A stretch of 16,426 bases of DNA from CAZFLD01 sp964519835. GTDB taxonomy: Bacteria; Spirochaetota; Spirochaetia; DSM-27196; CAZFLD01. The stretch is from the NCBI GenBank assembly GCA_964519835.1, contig CAZFLD010000085.1, positions 1 through 16,426 on the forward strand, in the 5' to 3' direction. The notes below the pieces were generated by a model. That model made no database searches and was not told the origin of the DNA. It saw nothing but the letters and a program-made list of their open reading frames with translations. The position numbers were made by a program, and so were the translations under genes. Shown one piece after another: positions 1-6,640 of the stretch (positions are counted from its first letter, which is position 1; the number at the start of each line of letters is the position of its first letter).

Positions 1-54
1 TCGTAGCAGAGGTCCGACGAGTTGTCCAGCGTTCAGGGAAGATCCGAACGCTTA

Positions 55-96
55 CTCCTAAGCAGTAGGTCACGCGTTCGAATCGCGTCCGGGGTA
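55..96 (+). tRNA. 3' half of a tRNA-Arg(CCT)-like gene, no matching 5' half
   Basis: The sequence reads as the 3' part of a tRNA. There is an anticodon loop CTCCTAA (55-61, anticodon CCT), a 3' anticodon strand GCAGT, variable loop AGGTC, a perfect T-arm ACGCG-TTCGAAT-CGCGT (72-88) and the 3' acceptor strand CCGGGGT with discriminator A at 96. The 5' acceptor strand that should pair (ACCCCGG) is absent from positions 1-54, and the bases before the anticodon loop (GCTTA) pair only partly with GCAGT. Identity therefore begins at the anticodon loop. That is the pattern left when an integrase duplicates a tRNA 3' end as an attachment site; a decayed tRNA is the alternative. CCA is not encoded. 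Confidence 0.6.
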
Positions 97-161
97 AAAT
101 TCAAGAGCTTGGAAACTTCGCGGGGACAACGGTCAACCGGGGTACTCGTTCTGGTTGAGCC

Positions 162-398
162 TCACCGCTGCAAGGCGTAAACGGCAACTTCAGGTGCTTT
201 GTCGATGATACGCAGCAGGGCCCGCGCTGTTCCGGTCGGATACCGGCGGCCCTGTTCCCAGTTTCGCAACGTATCGACAAGAGATGGCTGTTTGACGCCG
301 GACACTACAATCCAACCGATCCTGGTCCGTTCCCGAGCATACGACAGGTGAGTCTCCCGGACTCCTGCGGCACGGCTACGGGCGTTGGGAGCCGGCAA
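162..398 (-). pseudogene. C-terminal part of an HTH antitoxin-type regulator, probably degenerate
   Basis: The last 40 or so residues (…DTLRNWEQGRRYPTG then ARALLRIIDKAPE) match the recognition helix and C-terminal tail of small XRE-type regulators that act as antitoxins of HigA/RelE-linked toxin-antitoxin pairs. The N-terminal half is poor: the usual helix 1/2 pattern (IREKTGLSQ…FA..LGVS) is only faintly present as ARERTRIG… and then diverges. The first ATG (396-398) lies inside the upstream deacetylase gene, overlapping its 3' end by 23 nt, with no convincing ribosome binding site. No toxin gene is adjacent. The parsimonious reading is a fragment or decayed solo antitoxin near the tRNA remnant, consistent with mobile-element debris. 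It could instead be a short divergent functional regulator translated by coupling to the upstream gene. Confidence 0.45.
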
Positions 399-1179
399 GC
401 TCGCTATAACGAAATAGCCGGACTCCGGCGGCCTCGCAGTAGTCCACGATCTCGATGTCCATAAACATTCGCCGCTCCCGGTTCCTGCGGAGTGTTACGT
501 CGCCGCGAGCGCCGTCGGCCGTATAAAACTCATCGATGGCCTCGGATTTGGTAGCGGGATGGCCGACAAGCAGGTAGGACCCGGGTTCGATGGACGCGAG
601 GTGGTCGGCCAGTTCCGTGCCGGGGTGCTCAGCGGGGCCCGGCCAATCGGGAAGGCGCTGAAGGGTGCCGTCTGCAAGGAGCGCTCTATTGTTGACGAGA
701 TTGTGACGCCGCGCGAAGTCGGCTAAGGCATCGGCGAGATCCGGGACGGAATCTACTCCCATGTGCGTATCGATGTATGAAATCTCGAAGCCCAGGCTCG
801 TGAGTTTGTTGTACTGTGCTTCGACCTCGGCCATGAGTAACGACGGAATGGGAGCGGTGGCGACAAGCTCGTCGACACTACAGTGCATTGTGCCGTCCGG
901 CCTGGTGAAGGTCCGCGCCATGTCCCCATGGGCCGCCGGCGCCGTGAGCGGTCGCCACCGTAGATTCCGCCACTCCGCCGTGAGAGTCACGTGCAACCCA
1001 AAGTCGACGCGGTCTTCGAGGTCCCCAAGTACCTCGAAGGTGTTTGCCACGGCCGGGGCCGGCGCCATAAGACTGATGTTTCGTACGATGCCCTTGACGG
1101 CAGTGTCCCGAATTGCCCTATCTGAGACCGGGTGAAGTCCGGCGTCGTCGGCGCGAGTAACAAGTCCAATGCCCATCAT
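376..1179 (-). CDS. YdjC/ChbG-family carbohydrate deacetylase
   Basis: This is a 267-residue protein of the YdjC/ChbG/HpnK family. These metal-dependent TIM-barrel-like enzymes remove N-acetyl groups from sugars such as diacetylchitobiose-phosphate. The family metal and catalytic positions are visible: the Asp pair in TRADDAGL (D11/D12), the His in GLHVTL (H63) and the His in IDTHMG (H139). Length is normal for the family. The start at 1179 has a strong AAGGAGG ribosome binding site five bases upstream; a second Met follows immediately. The gene lies 23 nt after kdgK and is the last intact gene of the carbohydrate block, so it probably deacetylates a sugar handled by this operon. The substrate cannot be told from sequence. 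There is no signal peptide, so it should be cytoplasmic, which fits an intracellular (perhaps phosphorylated) substrate. Confidence 0.85.
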   Translation of the reverse strand: MMGIGLVTRADDAGLHPVSDRAIRDTAVKGIVRNISLMAPAPAVANTFEVLGDLEDRVDFGLHVTLTAEWRNLRWRPLTAPAAHGDMARTFTRPDGTMHCSVDELVATAPIPSLLMAEVEAQYNKLTSLGFEISYIDTHMGVDSVPDLADALADFARRHNLVNNRALLADGTLQRLPDWPGPAEHPGTELADHLASIEPGSYLLVGHPATKSEAIDEFYTADGARGDVTLRRNRERRMFMDIEIVDYCEAAGVRLFRYSELAGSQRP

Positions 1180-1202
1180 GTCGGCCTCCTTGTGGAAGCA
1201 AG

Positions 1203-2288
1203 CTATCGCTGTACGCGGCCGGAACCAGAAGAGGCGATCATCCGCTCGACGTCATCCCGGCTGCTGTAGTTTATGTCGCCTTCGATACTGTGTGCCAGAC
1301 ATGAAAACGCGGTTCCAAACTCCAACGCATTAAGGTCCGTCATGCCGCTGTGTAGTGAGTAGATCAGGCCCCCGGCAAAACTGTCGCCCGCCCCGACGCG
1401 ATCCACGATCGATGTGATCTCGTAAGGGCGGTAGATTCCGTCGGCGGTCGGAGCAAACGAGGCCGACCCTGAGTCGACCGAGTACAACATGGCCCCCCAT
1501 CGGTTGTGCGTCGCCGAAACGCTTTCCCGAAGTGTAAATGCTATACGGCGGAGATTTGTGTAGGACTGCGCAATGCGTCGGGCCACGTCGGTGTAGGCGG
1601 CGTGACTCAGCCGGCCCCGCTCCACGTCGGAATCCGGCGGAGCGATATCGAGGACATCGAAGGCGTCGGCTTCATTTCCGATCAGGAGATCACAATGGCG
1701 CACTATCTCCGGCATAACTTTGCGAGCAAGCTCCCTAGGCGATACGCCCTCTTTCCACCGCCATAGGCTACTTCGAAAGTTCAAATCGACCGATACAGTG
1801 AGTCCGGCCGCGCGGGCGGCGGTGACGGCGGCGACGGCGGCTTCCGCGGCGTTCTCGGAAACGGCGGGAGTAATGCCCGTGGTGTGAAACCAACCCGCAC
1901 CGGAGAAGGCGGCATCCCAGTCGTAGGCATTGCCCGGTGTGGTGGCAAGTGCGGAATGAGCCCTATCGTACGTGACCGTGCTCGGCCGCTGGTTTGCCCC
2001 ACGCTCGGTAAAAAAGAGCCCGAGCCTGCTTCCTTCGATCTGCTTGATCCGATCGGTTAGGATGCCGAGCCCGTGCAGCTCTCGCAGCAAGGCCTCGCTC
2101 AGTTTGTTCCGGGAGACCGCTGTCACAACCTCGGCGCTGCCGCCGAGGTTGCACACGGCGGCTGCCACGTTGGCCTCCGCCCCGGCAAAAGTGGCCCGGA
2201 GGTTCCCCGGAACGGCCTGCAGGAGGCGACCGAATCCGGCCGGCTCGAGGCGCAGCATGACCTCCCCGAAGGTGACAACGCGCTTCAT
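1203..2288 (-). CDS. kdgK: 2-keto-3-deoxygluconate kinase (PfkB family sugar kinase)
   Basis: This is a 361-residue PfkB/ribokinase-family kinase. It begins VVTFGEVMLRL, has the first PfkB signature AGAEANVAAAVCNLGG at residues 35-50, and the second, DRVGAGDSFAGG, at 296-307 with catalytic Asp302. The tail segment HSIEGDINYSS is typical of KDG kinases rather than ribokinase or fructokinase. It phosphorylates 2-keto-3-deoxygluconate to KDPG, the substrate of the aldolase encoded just upstream. The open frame continues 112 codons further upstream, but that part is a shadow of eda. The chosen ATG (2286-2288) overlaps the eda stop as ATGA, which implies translational coupling and explains the lack of its own strong ribosome binding site. 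The coupling to eda supports KDG kinase over another PfkB activity. Confidence 0.88.
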   Translation of the reverse strand: MKRVVTFGEVMLRLEPAGFGRLLQAVPGNLRATFAGAEANVAAAVCNLGGSAEVVTAVSRNKLSEALLRELHGLGILTDRIKQIEGSRLGLFFTERGANQRPSTVTYDRAHSALATTPGNAYDWDAAFSGAGWFHTTGITPAVSENAAEAAVAAVTAARAAGLTVSVDLNFRSSLWRWKEGVSPRELARKVMPEIVRHCDLLIGNEADAFDVLDIAPPDSDVERGRLSHAAYTDVARRIAQSYTNLRRIAFTLRESVSATHNRWGAMLYSVDSGSASFAPTADGIYRPYEITSIVDRVGAGDSFAGGLIYSLHSGMTDLNALEFGTAFSCLAHSIEGDINYSSRDDVERMIASSGSGRVQR

Positions 2289-2977
2289 GTCTTGTTTTTT
2301 CCCGCGCCGGACGAGGCGTTCCCGGCGCCGACCGCCTCGATTGCCTCTCGGGCACGCCGCGCAATCTCCCCAAAGTCGCCTGTGTCGACTAGGTCCGACG
2401 GGCAAATCCACGTGCCTCCGACGGTTGCCACGTAATTGCTCTCCAAATATGCCGCGACGTGATGCTGACGAAGCCCGCCCAAGGGCAAAAACTGCACCCC
2501 GAGGTGCGCGTAGGGGGCGGCCATAGACTTCAAGTAGCCGAGGCCCCCGCAGGCTTCCGCGGGAAAGAACTTCAGAAAGGTGCAGCCCAACTCCAACGCC
2601 ACCTCCACGTCGGATGGAGTGCACACGCCGGGCGCAAAGCTCATCCCCGCATCAAGCGCGTGCTTTACGACCGTGGGGTTGCACCCGGGTGCCACGGCGG
2701 CCTCACCCCCCGCCGCCTTGACGGCGTCGACTTGCTCCGTGGTCAGCACCGTACCGGCGATCACAAGCATATCGGACACCGAGTCTCGGACGGCTGACAA
2801 ACAGGCAAGGGCGTTGGGCGTTCTCAGGGCAAGCTCTACGGCCGGCACCCCACCATCCACCAACGCCTTACACGTACCGACCGCCTTGTCTGGATCGTTG
2901 GCCACCAACACCGCTACAACCGGCCGCTTTACCATCCTATCCCAGTGCTCTTGACGAAAGTTCTTGTGTGGTTGCAT
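2285..2977 (-). CDS. eda: KHG/KDPG aldolase
   Basis: This is a class I aldolase that splits 2-keto-3-deoxy-6-phosphogluconate into pyruvate and glyceraldehyde-3-phosphate (Entner-Doudoroff and uronate catabolism). From the proposed start the protein has 230 residues. The general acid/base Glu lies in VELALRT (E48), the Schiff-base Lys in LKFFPAE (K136), and the phosphate-binding APGVCTPSD (116-123) and LGG (near 167) loops are present. The frame is open to an ATG at 3067, but those extra 30 residues lie within the 3' end of the preceding GH13 gene and do not resemble the family. The ATG at 2977 gives the usual length and a 37-nt gap after the GH13 stop. No strong ribosome binding site precedes it, so the start is less sure than the identity. 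It is followed by kdgK with a 4-nt overlap. Confidence 0.88.
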   Translation of the reverse strand: MQPHKNFRQEHWDRMVKRPVVAVLVANDPDKAVGTCKALVDGGVPAVELALRTPNALACLSAVRDSVSDMLVIAGTVLTTEQVDAVKAAGGEAAVAPGCNPTVVKHALDAGMSFAPGVCTPSDVEVALELGCTFLKFFPAEACGGLGYLKSMAAPYAHLGVQFLPLGGLRQHHVAAYLESNYVATVGGTWICPSDLVDTGDFGEIARRAREAIEAVGAGNASSGAGKNKT

Positions 2978-3014
2978 GAGTCGATCATAGTCGGAAACGG
3001 AAAATCCGTCTTGT

Positions 3015-4547
3015 CTATTGGAGGGGTGATTCGTCGATCGTGTACTCGAGGCGCTCAAAATCGGCATGGAGGCGAGCGCTGTGGCCCCCGGCGGTGCGAG
3101 TTATCACGAGCTCATGCGGCGTTGGTGTCTCTACGCGCACGCCTGGCCGCTCGACCGTACCTGGTGACGCCGGTGCGTGACCCAAAACGCCGGACCCAAA
3201 CGCGGGAGACTCTGCGCGAAACCGCAGAAGCTCGAGCTGCCTTTGCACTCCGGGAAGCTGCAGGCGGCGGTCGATCTCTGTGAGGCTGAGATTGGTCCTG
3301 TTGATTTCCTTGTGCCCTCCCGCATCCGCCGCGTTGTAGTCGTTGATTCCGGCAAAGAGATCGAGGTACCAAATCTGCGGAATGCCGGGCATAAACAATT
3401 GCACCGCCCGCGCAAGCAATAACTTTTGCTCGTCCTCGCCAAGGGCACTAAAAAACGTCGCGTTTACCTGGTAGTAGGAGATCTTTTTGCCGTCGGGGCC
3501 GTAGAGGTCCTTGATCCGCCCACCCCTCGTTGTAATCACCTCGATGAGCTTGTCGATCTCTTTGTCGTCGAGGAGTCCTTGTACGTCCAAGACCGGAATG
3601 CCGTCGTGGCAGCCAAGCATGGTAATAAGCTCGTAGCCTTGGGATGCCACCTCATGTATCCACGTGACCAGGGCGGCGACGTTGCCCGATTCGATTGTGT
3701 GGATGATCAGTCCCGGGAAAAAAAAGTCATAGATTGGGTAGCCTTGCCGTGCCAGCTTGGCGTGAACGCCGTCGGAGTGTTTTGCATGAATCTCGGGAAG
3801 GAGCACGAGATTGCGCGTATCGGCCATGGCACGGATGCGATCGAGGTAGTGCCAGGTTCCCGGCTCGTTGAGAAAGTTGGCCGTGCCCACCTCTTTGTGG
3901 AGGTATGCAAACGCGTCGAGCCGGACGATCTTTGCGCCGTAGCCGGCGAGTCTGTCGATGGTTTCCTCGTAGAAACGCCAGACCTTTTGCGACGTTGCGT
4001 TGAGGTCCATTTGACCAAGGAGGCGGTCGCCGTCCCAAGCCTGGTAGAACGTGTTCCAGTAAAAACGCTTGCCGCCGCCGGGAAACGGCACTTCCGCAAC
4101 GGGTAGGCCTGGTTTTCGCATAAAAAGCTTATCGAGATGCTGCTGCTTCGGCACTACAAATCCATCGGGACCGACCTCTCCTTCGCCCTCCCAGAATCTA
4201 TTCCAATCGATAAAAAACTCGACATAGTCCGAGCCCGCGCCCGTTTCCAGCAGGTCCAAAAACTGAGGTGACTGCGCTGAGAGGTGATTAAGAACAACAT
4301 CGAGCTTGAGCTCGATTGCGGCCGCGGCCAGCGCGTCCAGATCGCTCTGTTTCGCCAGCGTGGGCTCCAGGTCGTAGGAAATGACCGAAAAGCCACGGTC
4401 GAGGTCCGAGCGAAACAGCGACGGCAGCACGTAGAAGTAGCGGAAGAGGTTCGAAAACTCAGTGCGCCCGAGGAGCTCAACGACGTCGCTGATGTTGCCG
4501 CCGCAGCTATCGGGATACGCGTTGAACATAATGCCGTCTTGGATCAA
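3015..4547 (-). CDS. GH13_18 glycoside phosphorylase (sucrose phosphorylase-like)
   Basis: This is a 510-residue (beta/alpha)8 glycoside hydrolase family 13 protein of the sucrose-phosphorylase subfamily. It starts with the subfamily hallmark FNAYPDSCGG. It has the conserved LNH (87-88), the nucleophile Asp in VRLDAFAY (D211), the general acid in LPEIHA (E252), the third carboxylate in CHDGIP (D315), and the phosphorylase-type loops YYQVNATFFSALG (358-370) and PGIPQIWYLDLFAG (387-400). Members phosphorolyse an alpha-glucoside to alpha-glucose-1-phosphate plus acceptor. Known acceptors are fructose, fructose-6-phosphate, glycerol and glycerate, and the acceptor cannot be read safely here. The start is TTG at 4547, chosen because AGGAGGGG lies just upstream and the TTGA overlaps the kinase stop; an ATG seven codons in is the alternative. 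No signal peptide, so it acts in the cytoplasm. Confidence 0.87.
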   Translation of the reverse strand: MIQDGIMFNAYPDSCGGNISDVVELLGRTEFSNLFRYFYVLPSLFRSDLDRGFSVISYDLEPTLAKQSDLDALAAAAIELKLDVVLNHLSAQSPQFLDLLETGAGSDYVEFFIDWNRFWEGEGEVGPDGFVVPKQQHLDKLFMRKPGLPVAEVPFPGGGKRFYWNTFYQAWDGDRLLGQMDLNATSQKVWRFYEETIDRLAGYGAKIVRLDAFAYLHKEVGTANFLNEPGTWHYLDRIRAMADTRNLVLLPEIHAKHSDGVHAKLARQGYPIYDFFFPGLIIHTIESGNVAALVTWIHEVASQGYELITMLGCHDGIPVLDVQGLLDDKEIDKLIEVITTRGGRIKDLYGPDGKKISYYQVNATFFSALGEDEQKLLLARAVQLFMPGIPQIWYLDLFAGINDYNAADAGGHKEINRTNLSLTEIDRRLQLPGVQRQLELLRFRAESPAFGSGVLGHAPASPGTVERPGVRVETPTPHELVITRTAGGHSARLHADFERLEYTIDESPLQ

Positions 4548-5392
4548 ATACCCCTCCTATCCACGTCCGACGGCTGAAGAATCTCTCCATCGAGCGAGAG
4601 AATCAGGTCCGCCCGATCTGCGCCGGCGTTTACGATCCGTTGCTCGATATCGAGCACCAACCGGGTAAAATGGCTGTCGGTTCCCTTATCCCGCGCCCGC
4701 CGCCGGCGGTGCGCAAGGGTCTGCTCCGGAGAGCTGTAGAGAAACAATGCAAAGTCAATGCCGTCTACCCGGGGATTGTTCCCGTGCGTCCACTCGAGGA
4801 ACAGGAGGGGCGTGTTGGCAAAATCGACACTCCGGAAGTGAATGTCCTCCGGCTTGCGCCCCATACGCTTGAGCGAGAGTTTTGGCGCCCCCTCCTTGAA
4901 TCGTCTTATGATCGAATTGACGAGCGAAAAATCGATCTCATCGTCGGTACCGAGATAGGCCTCGAGCGCGCCGCGCCCGGCGTCTTGATACTCTGCAAGG
5001 ACGGGCACGGCCTCCGCCCGGCGTGCGTCGGCGTCGAAGAACTCCGGCCAGAGATGGTGCAACGCCTCGTCCCACGCATCGGCGAAGTCGGGGTGCTGCG
5101 CCATCGCGGCGAGACCGGCCGAGCGAAAACGATTGAGGCGTTCCGCGTCATTCTGCTTGGGGTAGCGCCGAGGATAGTTATCGCCGGACATGACGTAGGC
5201 GGGAAAGCCCGCCGCGCGCGCATAGGCGGCAAGTAGCGACGCCACCTCCGACTTGCCGACGCCGGAGCCGCCGTAGACTGCAACGACGGACCGTGCCGGG
5301 GACCTGCTCTCGAGCCGCGCAAGGACATGGGGCCACGCTACTCCGGCACGCAGGCGATGCGACTGATCGATCCGAATCACATCTCCCGGCAT
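4544..5392 (-). CDS. P-loop kinase of the uridine kinase/phosphoribulokinase type, substrate unknown
   Basis: This is a 282-residue nucleotide-binding protein with a clear Walker A motif GGSGVGKS (residues 41-48 from the chosen start), followed by a DNYP segment in the position of the uridine-kinase/PRK family DDFY motif and a basic RRRRARDKG lid-like stretch near the C-terminus. Fold-level identity is firm, but I cannot name the substrate. The start at 5392 is chosen because GGAGG lies four bases upstream; a longer frame begins at 5425 without such a site. The stop overlaps the start of the GH13_18 gene. Because GH13_18 phosphorylases release a free acceptor, a kinase fused by overlap to one could phosphorylate that acceptor; D-glycerate 3-kinases of plants and cyanobacteria belong to this same P-loop group. 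That link is an inference only. Confidence 0.75.
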   Translation of the reverse strand: MPGDVIRIDQSHRLRAGVAWPHVLARLESRSPARSVVAVYGGSGVGKSEVASLLAAYARAAGFPAYVMSGDNYPRRYPKQNDAERLNRFRSAGLAAMAQHPDFADAWDEALHHLWPEFFDADARRAEAVPVLAEYQDAGRGALEAYLGTDDEIDFSLVNSIIRRFKEGAPKLSLKRMGRKPEDIHFRSVDFANTPLLFLEWTHGNNPRVDGIDFALFLYSSPEQTLAHRRRRARDKGTDSHFTRLVLDIEQRIVNAGADRADLILSLDGEILQPSDVDRRGI

Positions 5393-5438
5393 ATCGCCTC
5401 CGGGAATCGATTCAGGTAGAGCCATGGCTTGCGGCCGC

Positions 5439-5570
5439 CTATCCGTCGAGTTTGGCGCGGAGCTTGTGAAGCCTGACCGGGAAACCGTCGACCTCTTTGG
5501 AAAACGCGGAGTACGCTGCGAACAGCAGCAGAATCATAAAAAACGAGGCCGGATCTCGTAACGTGCTCAT
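5439..5570 (-). CDS. 43-residue single-span membrane peptide
   Basis: A short open frame begins MSTLRDPASF, runs through a hydrophobic stretch FFMILLLFAAYSAF (about residues 10-23) that can span a membrane once, and ends with a basic, amphipathic tail rich in Lys and Arg. It fits neatly between the prenyltransferase and the kinase gene, ends 46 nt before the kinase start, and has AAGGG four bases before the ATG. An extended -10 element lies directly upstream, so translation may begin on a nearly leaderless transcript. I do not recognise a family. It could be a regulatory or stabilising peptide for a membrane protein, or a leader peptide for the carbohydrate operon. A chance open frame is possible, but the promoter-start-hydrophobic-basic arrangement argues for a real gene. 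Confidence 0.5.
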   Translation of the reverse strand: MSTLRDPASFFMILLLFAAYSAFSKEVDGFPVRLHKLRAKLDG

Positions 5571-5575
5571 ATGCC

Positions 5576-5586
5576 CTTATAGCACG
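5576..5586 (-). promoter_or_regulatory. Extended -10 promoter for the carbohydrate operon
   Basis: On the minus strand the sequence TGCTATAAG forms an extended -10 element (TGn followed by TATAAG, five of six consensus bases). No good -35 is found at 16-18 bases. The predicted transcription start falls at or within a few bases of the ATG of the 43-residue peptide at 5570. It would serve that peptide and the downstream kinase, phosphorylase, eda, kdgK and deacetylase genes. Confidence 0.4.
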
Positions 5587-5669
5587 GCTGGAAAAATCTT
5601 GGGAGATTGTCCGATCGAGTTTTCGACATTCGTCGTCCGTAAGAGACGCTTATCAAATAGAGGCGGAGT

Positions 5670-6629
5670 CTACAAGGCGCCCACCACAATCGCCGCTCCA
5701 TACGCAACCGTGTAGAGCAAAAACGCTCGAAGAATCGAGCGCATGGAGAGCCCCTTGGTTTCGTGGGAGAACCCACGGCGCAACATGCGGACGTAGATCG
5801 GGGCGGATACGGCGGCGCTGAGGCCGGCGGCCGGCAACACGGTTACCGGAAGCACGCCGACCGCGCCGAGGAGCGCCGCAACGCCGTAGGCGGCCACGCC
5901 GAGGGCCACGATAATACCGGCGCCGGCGCGGCGGCCAAGCAGTACGGAGAGTGTTTTGCGGCCGGCGGCACGGTCGCCTTGGATGTCGCAGGTATTGTTG
6001 GTTGTGAGGATCGACGCCACAAACAACCACGACGGACAGGACACCAAAAACGCGGAGGCATCGGGTGTGTGGCCGTGAACCGAGTAAGCGATCAACACCA
6101 AGACGGTGCCGAGGAACCCTCCGGCGAACAGCTCACCGACCGGCGTGTGACTGATCGGCAGCGGACCGGCGTTGTACAAAAGCCCCACCGCCATGGATGC
6201 TATGCCGACAAGAATAAGCACGGGATGCACCAGAACCGCGAGCGCGATTCCCAGGCCGGCGGCTACAGCAAAAAGTGCAACGGAAATCAGAAAGGCGTGG
6301 GCCGGGGCGACGCCCTGATGCACGAGGACTTTGTCTTTCTCGCGGTTGAAGAGCCAGGAGTCGACCCCGCGGGCATAGTCGAAAAAGCTGTTGAAGGCGG
6401 TGGTACCCATGTCCACGGATAACGCCGCGATCACAACGAGTACAAGCGGGATGGGACGCACCCTGCCGGTATCGTACCACGCGTAGACCGTGCCTATTGC
6501 CAAAGCAGAAACACTTACGAGCTTTGTACGGATCTCAACAACGGCGAGAAAATCGCGAAGGGTCAACGCCGTATCCGGTTTTTTCTGGTGGACCGCATCG
6601 TCACGTGTTGACAGGGGTCGCTTCGACAA
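5670..6629 (-). CDS. UbiA-family prenyltransferase, MenA-like
   Basis: This is a 319-residue multi-span membrane protein of the UbiA superfamily, which transfers polyprenyl chains to aromatic acceptors. Both Asp-rich motifs are present: NSFFDYARGVD (80-90) and NNTCDIQGDRAAGRKTL (211-227), separated by hydrophobic helices. The segment YNAGPLPISHTPVGELFAG resembles 1,4-dihydroxy-2-naphthoate polyprenyltransferase (MenA), so a menaquinone-type role is likely. No other quinone genes are in the window, so the acceptor is not proven. The annotated start is TTG at 6629, only 11 nt after the chemoreceptor stop and without a clear ribosome binding site; the first 22 residues are polar and the true start may be a little further in. 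It is probably co-transcribed with the chemoreceptor gene. Confidence 0.82.
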   Translation of the reverse strand: MSKRPLSTRDDAVHQKKPDTALTLRDFLAVVEIRTKLVSVSALAIGTVYAWYDTGRVRPIPLVLVVIAALSVDMGTTAFNSFFDYARGVDSWLFNREKDKVLVHQGVAPAHAFLISVALFAVAAGLGIALAVLVHPVLILVGIASMAVGLLYNAGPLPISHTPVGELFAGGFLGTVLVLIAYSVHGHTPDASAFLVSCPSWLFVASILTTNNTCDIQGDRAAGRKTLSVLLGRRAGAGIIVALGVAAYGVAALLGAVGVLPVTVLPAAGLSAAVSAPIYVRMLRRGFSHETKGLSMRSILRAFLLYTVAYGAAIVVGAL

Positions 6630-6640
6630 CGGTATCGAGC

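Noticed and set aside
30..65. Inverted repeat GCGTTC/GAACGC plus GCTTA/TAAGC just before the tRNA half, considered as a D-arm or terminator
   Set aside because: The arms do not fit tRNA D-arm geometry and there is no T run; kept only as context for a decayed or recombined tRNA.
2289..2624. 112-residue N-terminal extension of the KDG kinase
   Set aside because: It lies inside eda, is Arg/Gly-rich, and the ATGA overlap at 2285-2288 with the PfkB-type start gives the expected protein.
3426..4106. 226-residue plus-strand open frame opposite the GH13_18 gene
   Set aside because: Shadow frame: the minus strand carries the catalytic motifs of GH13_18 through the whole span.
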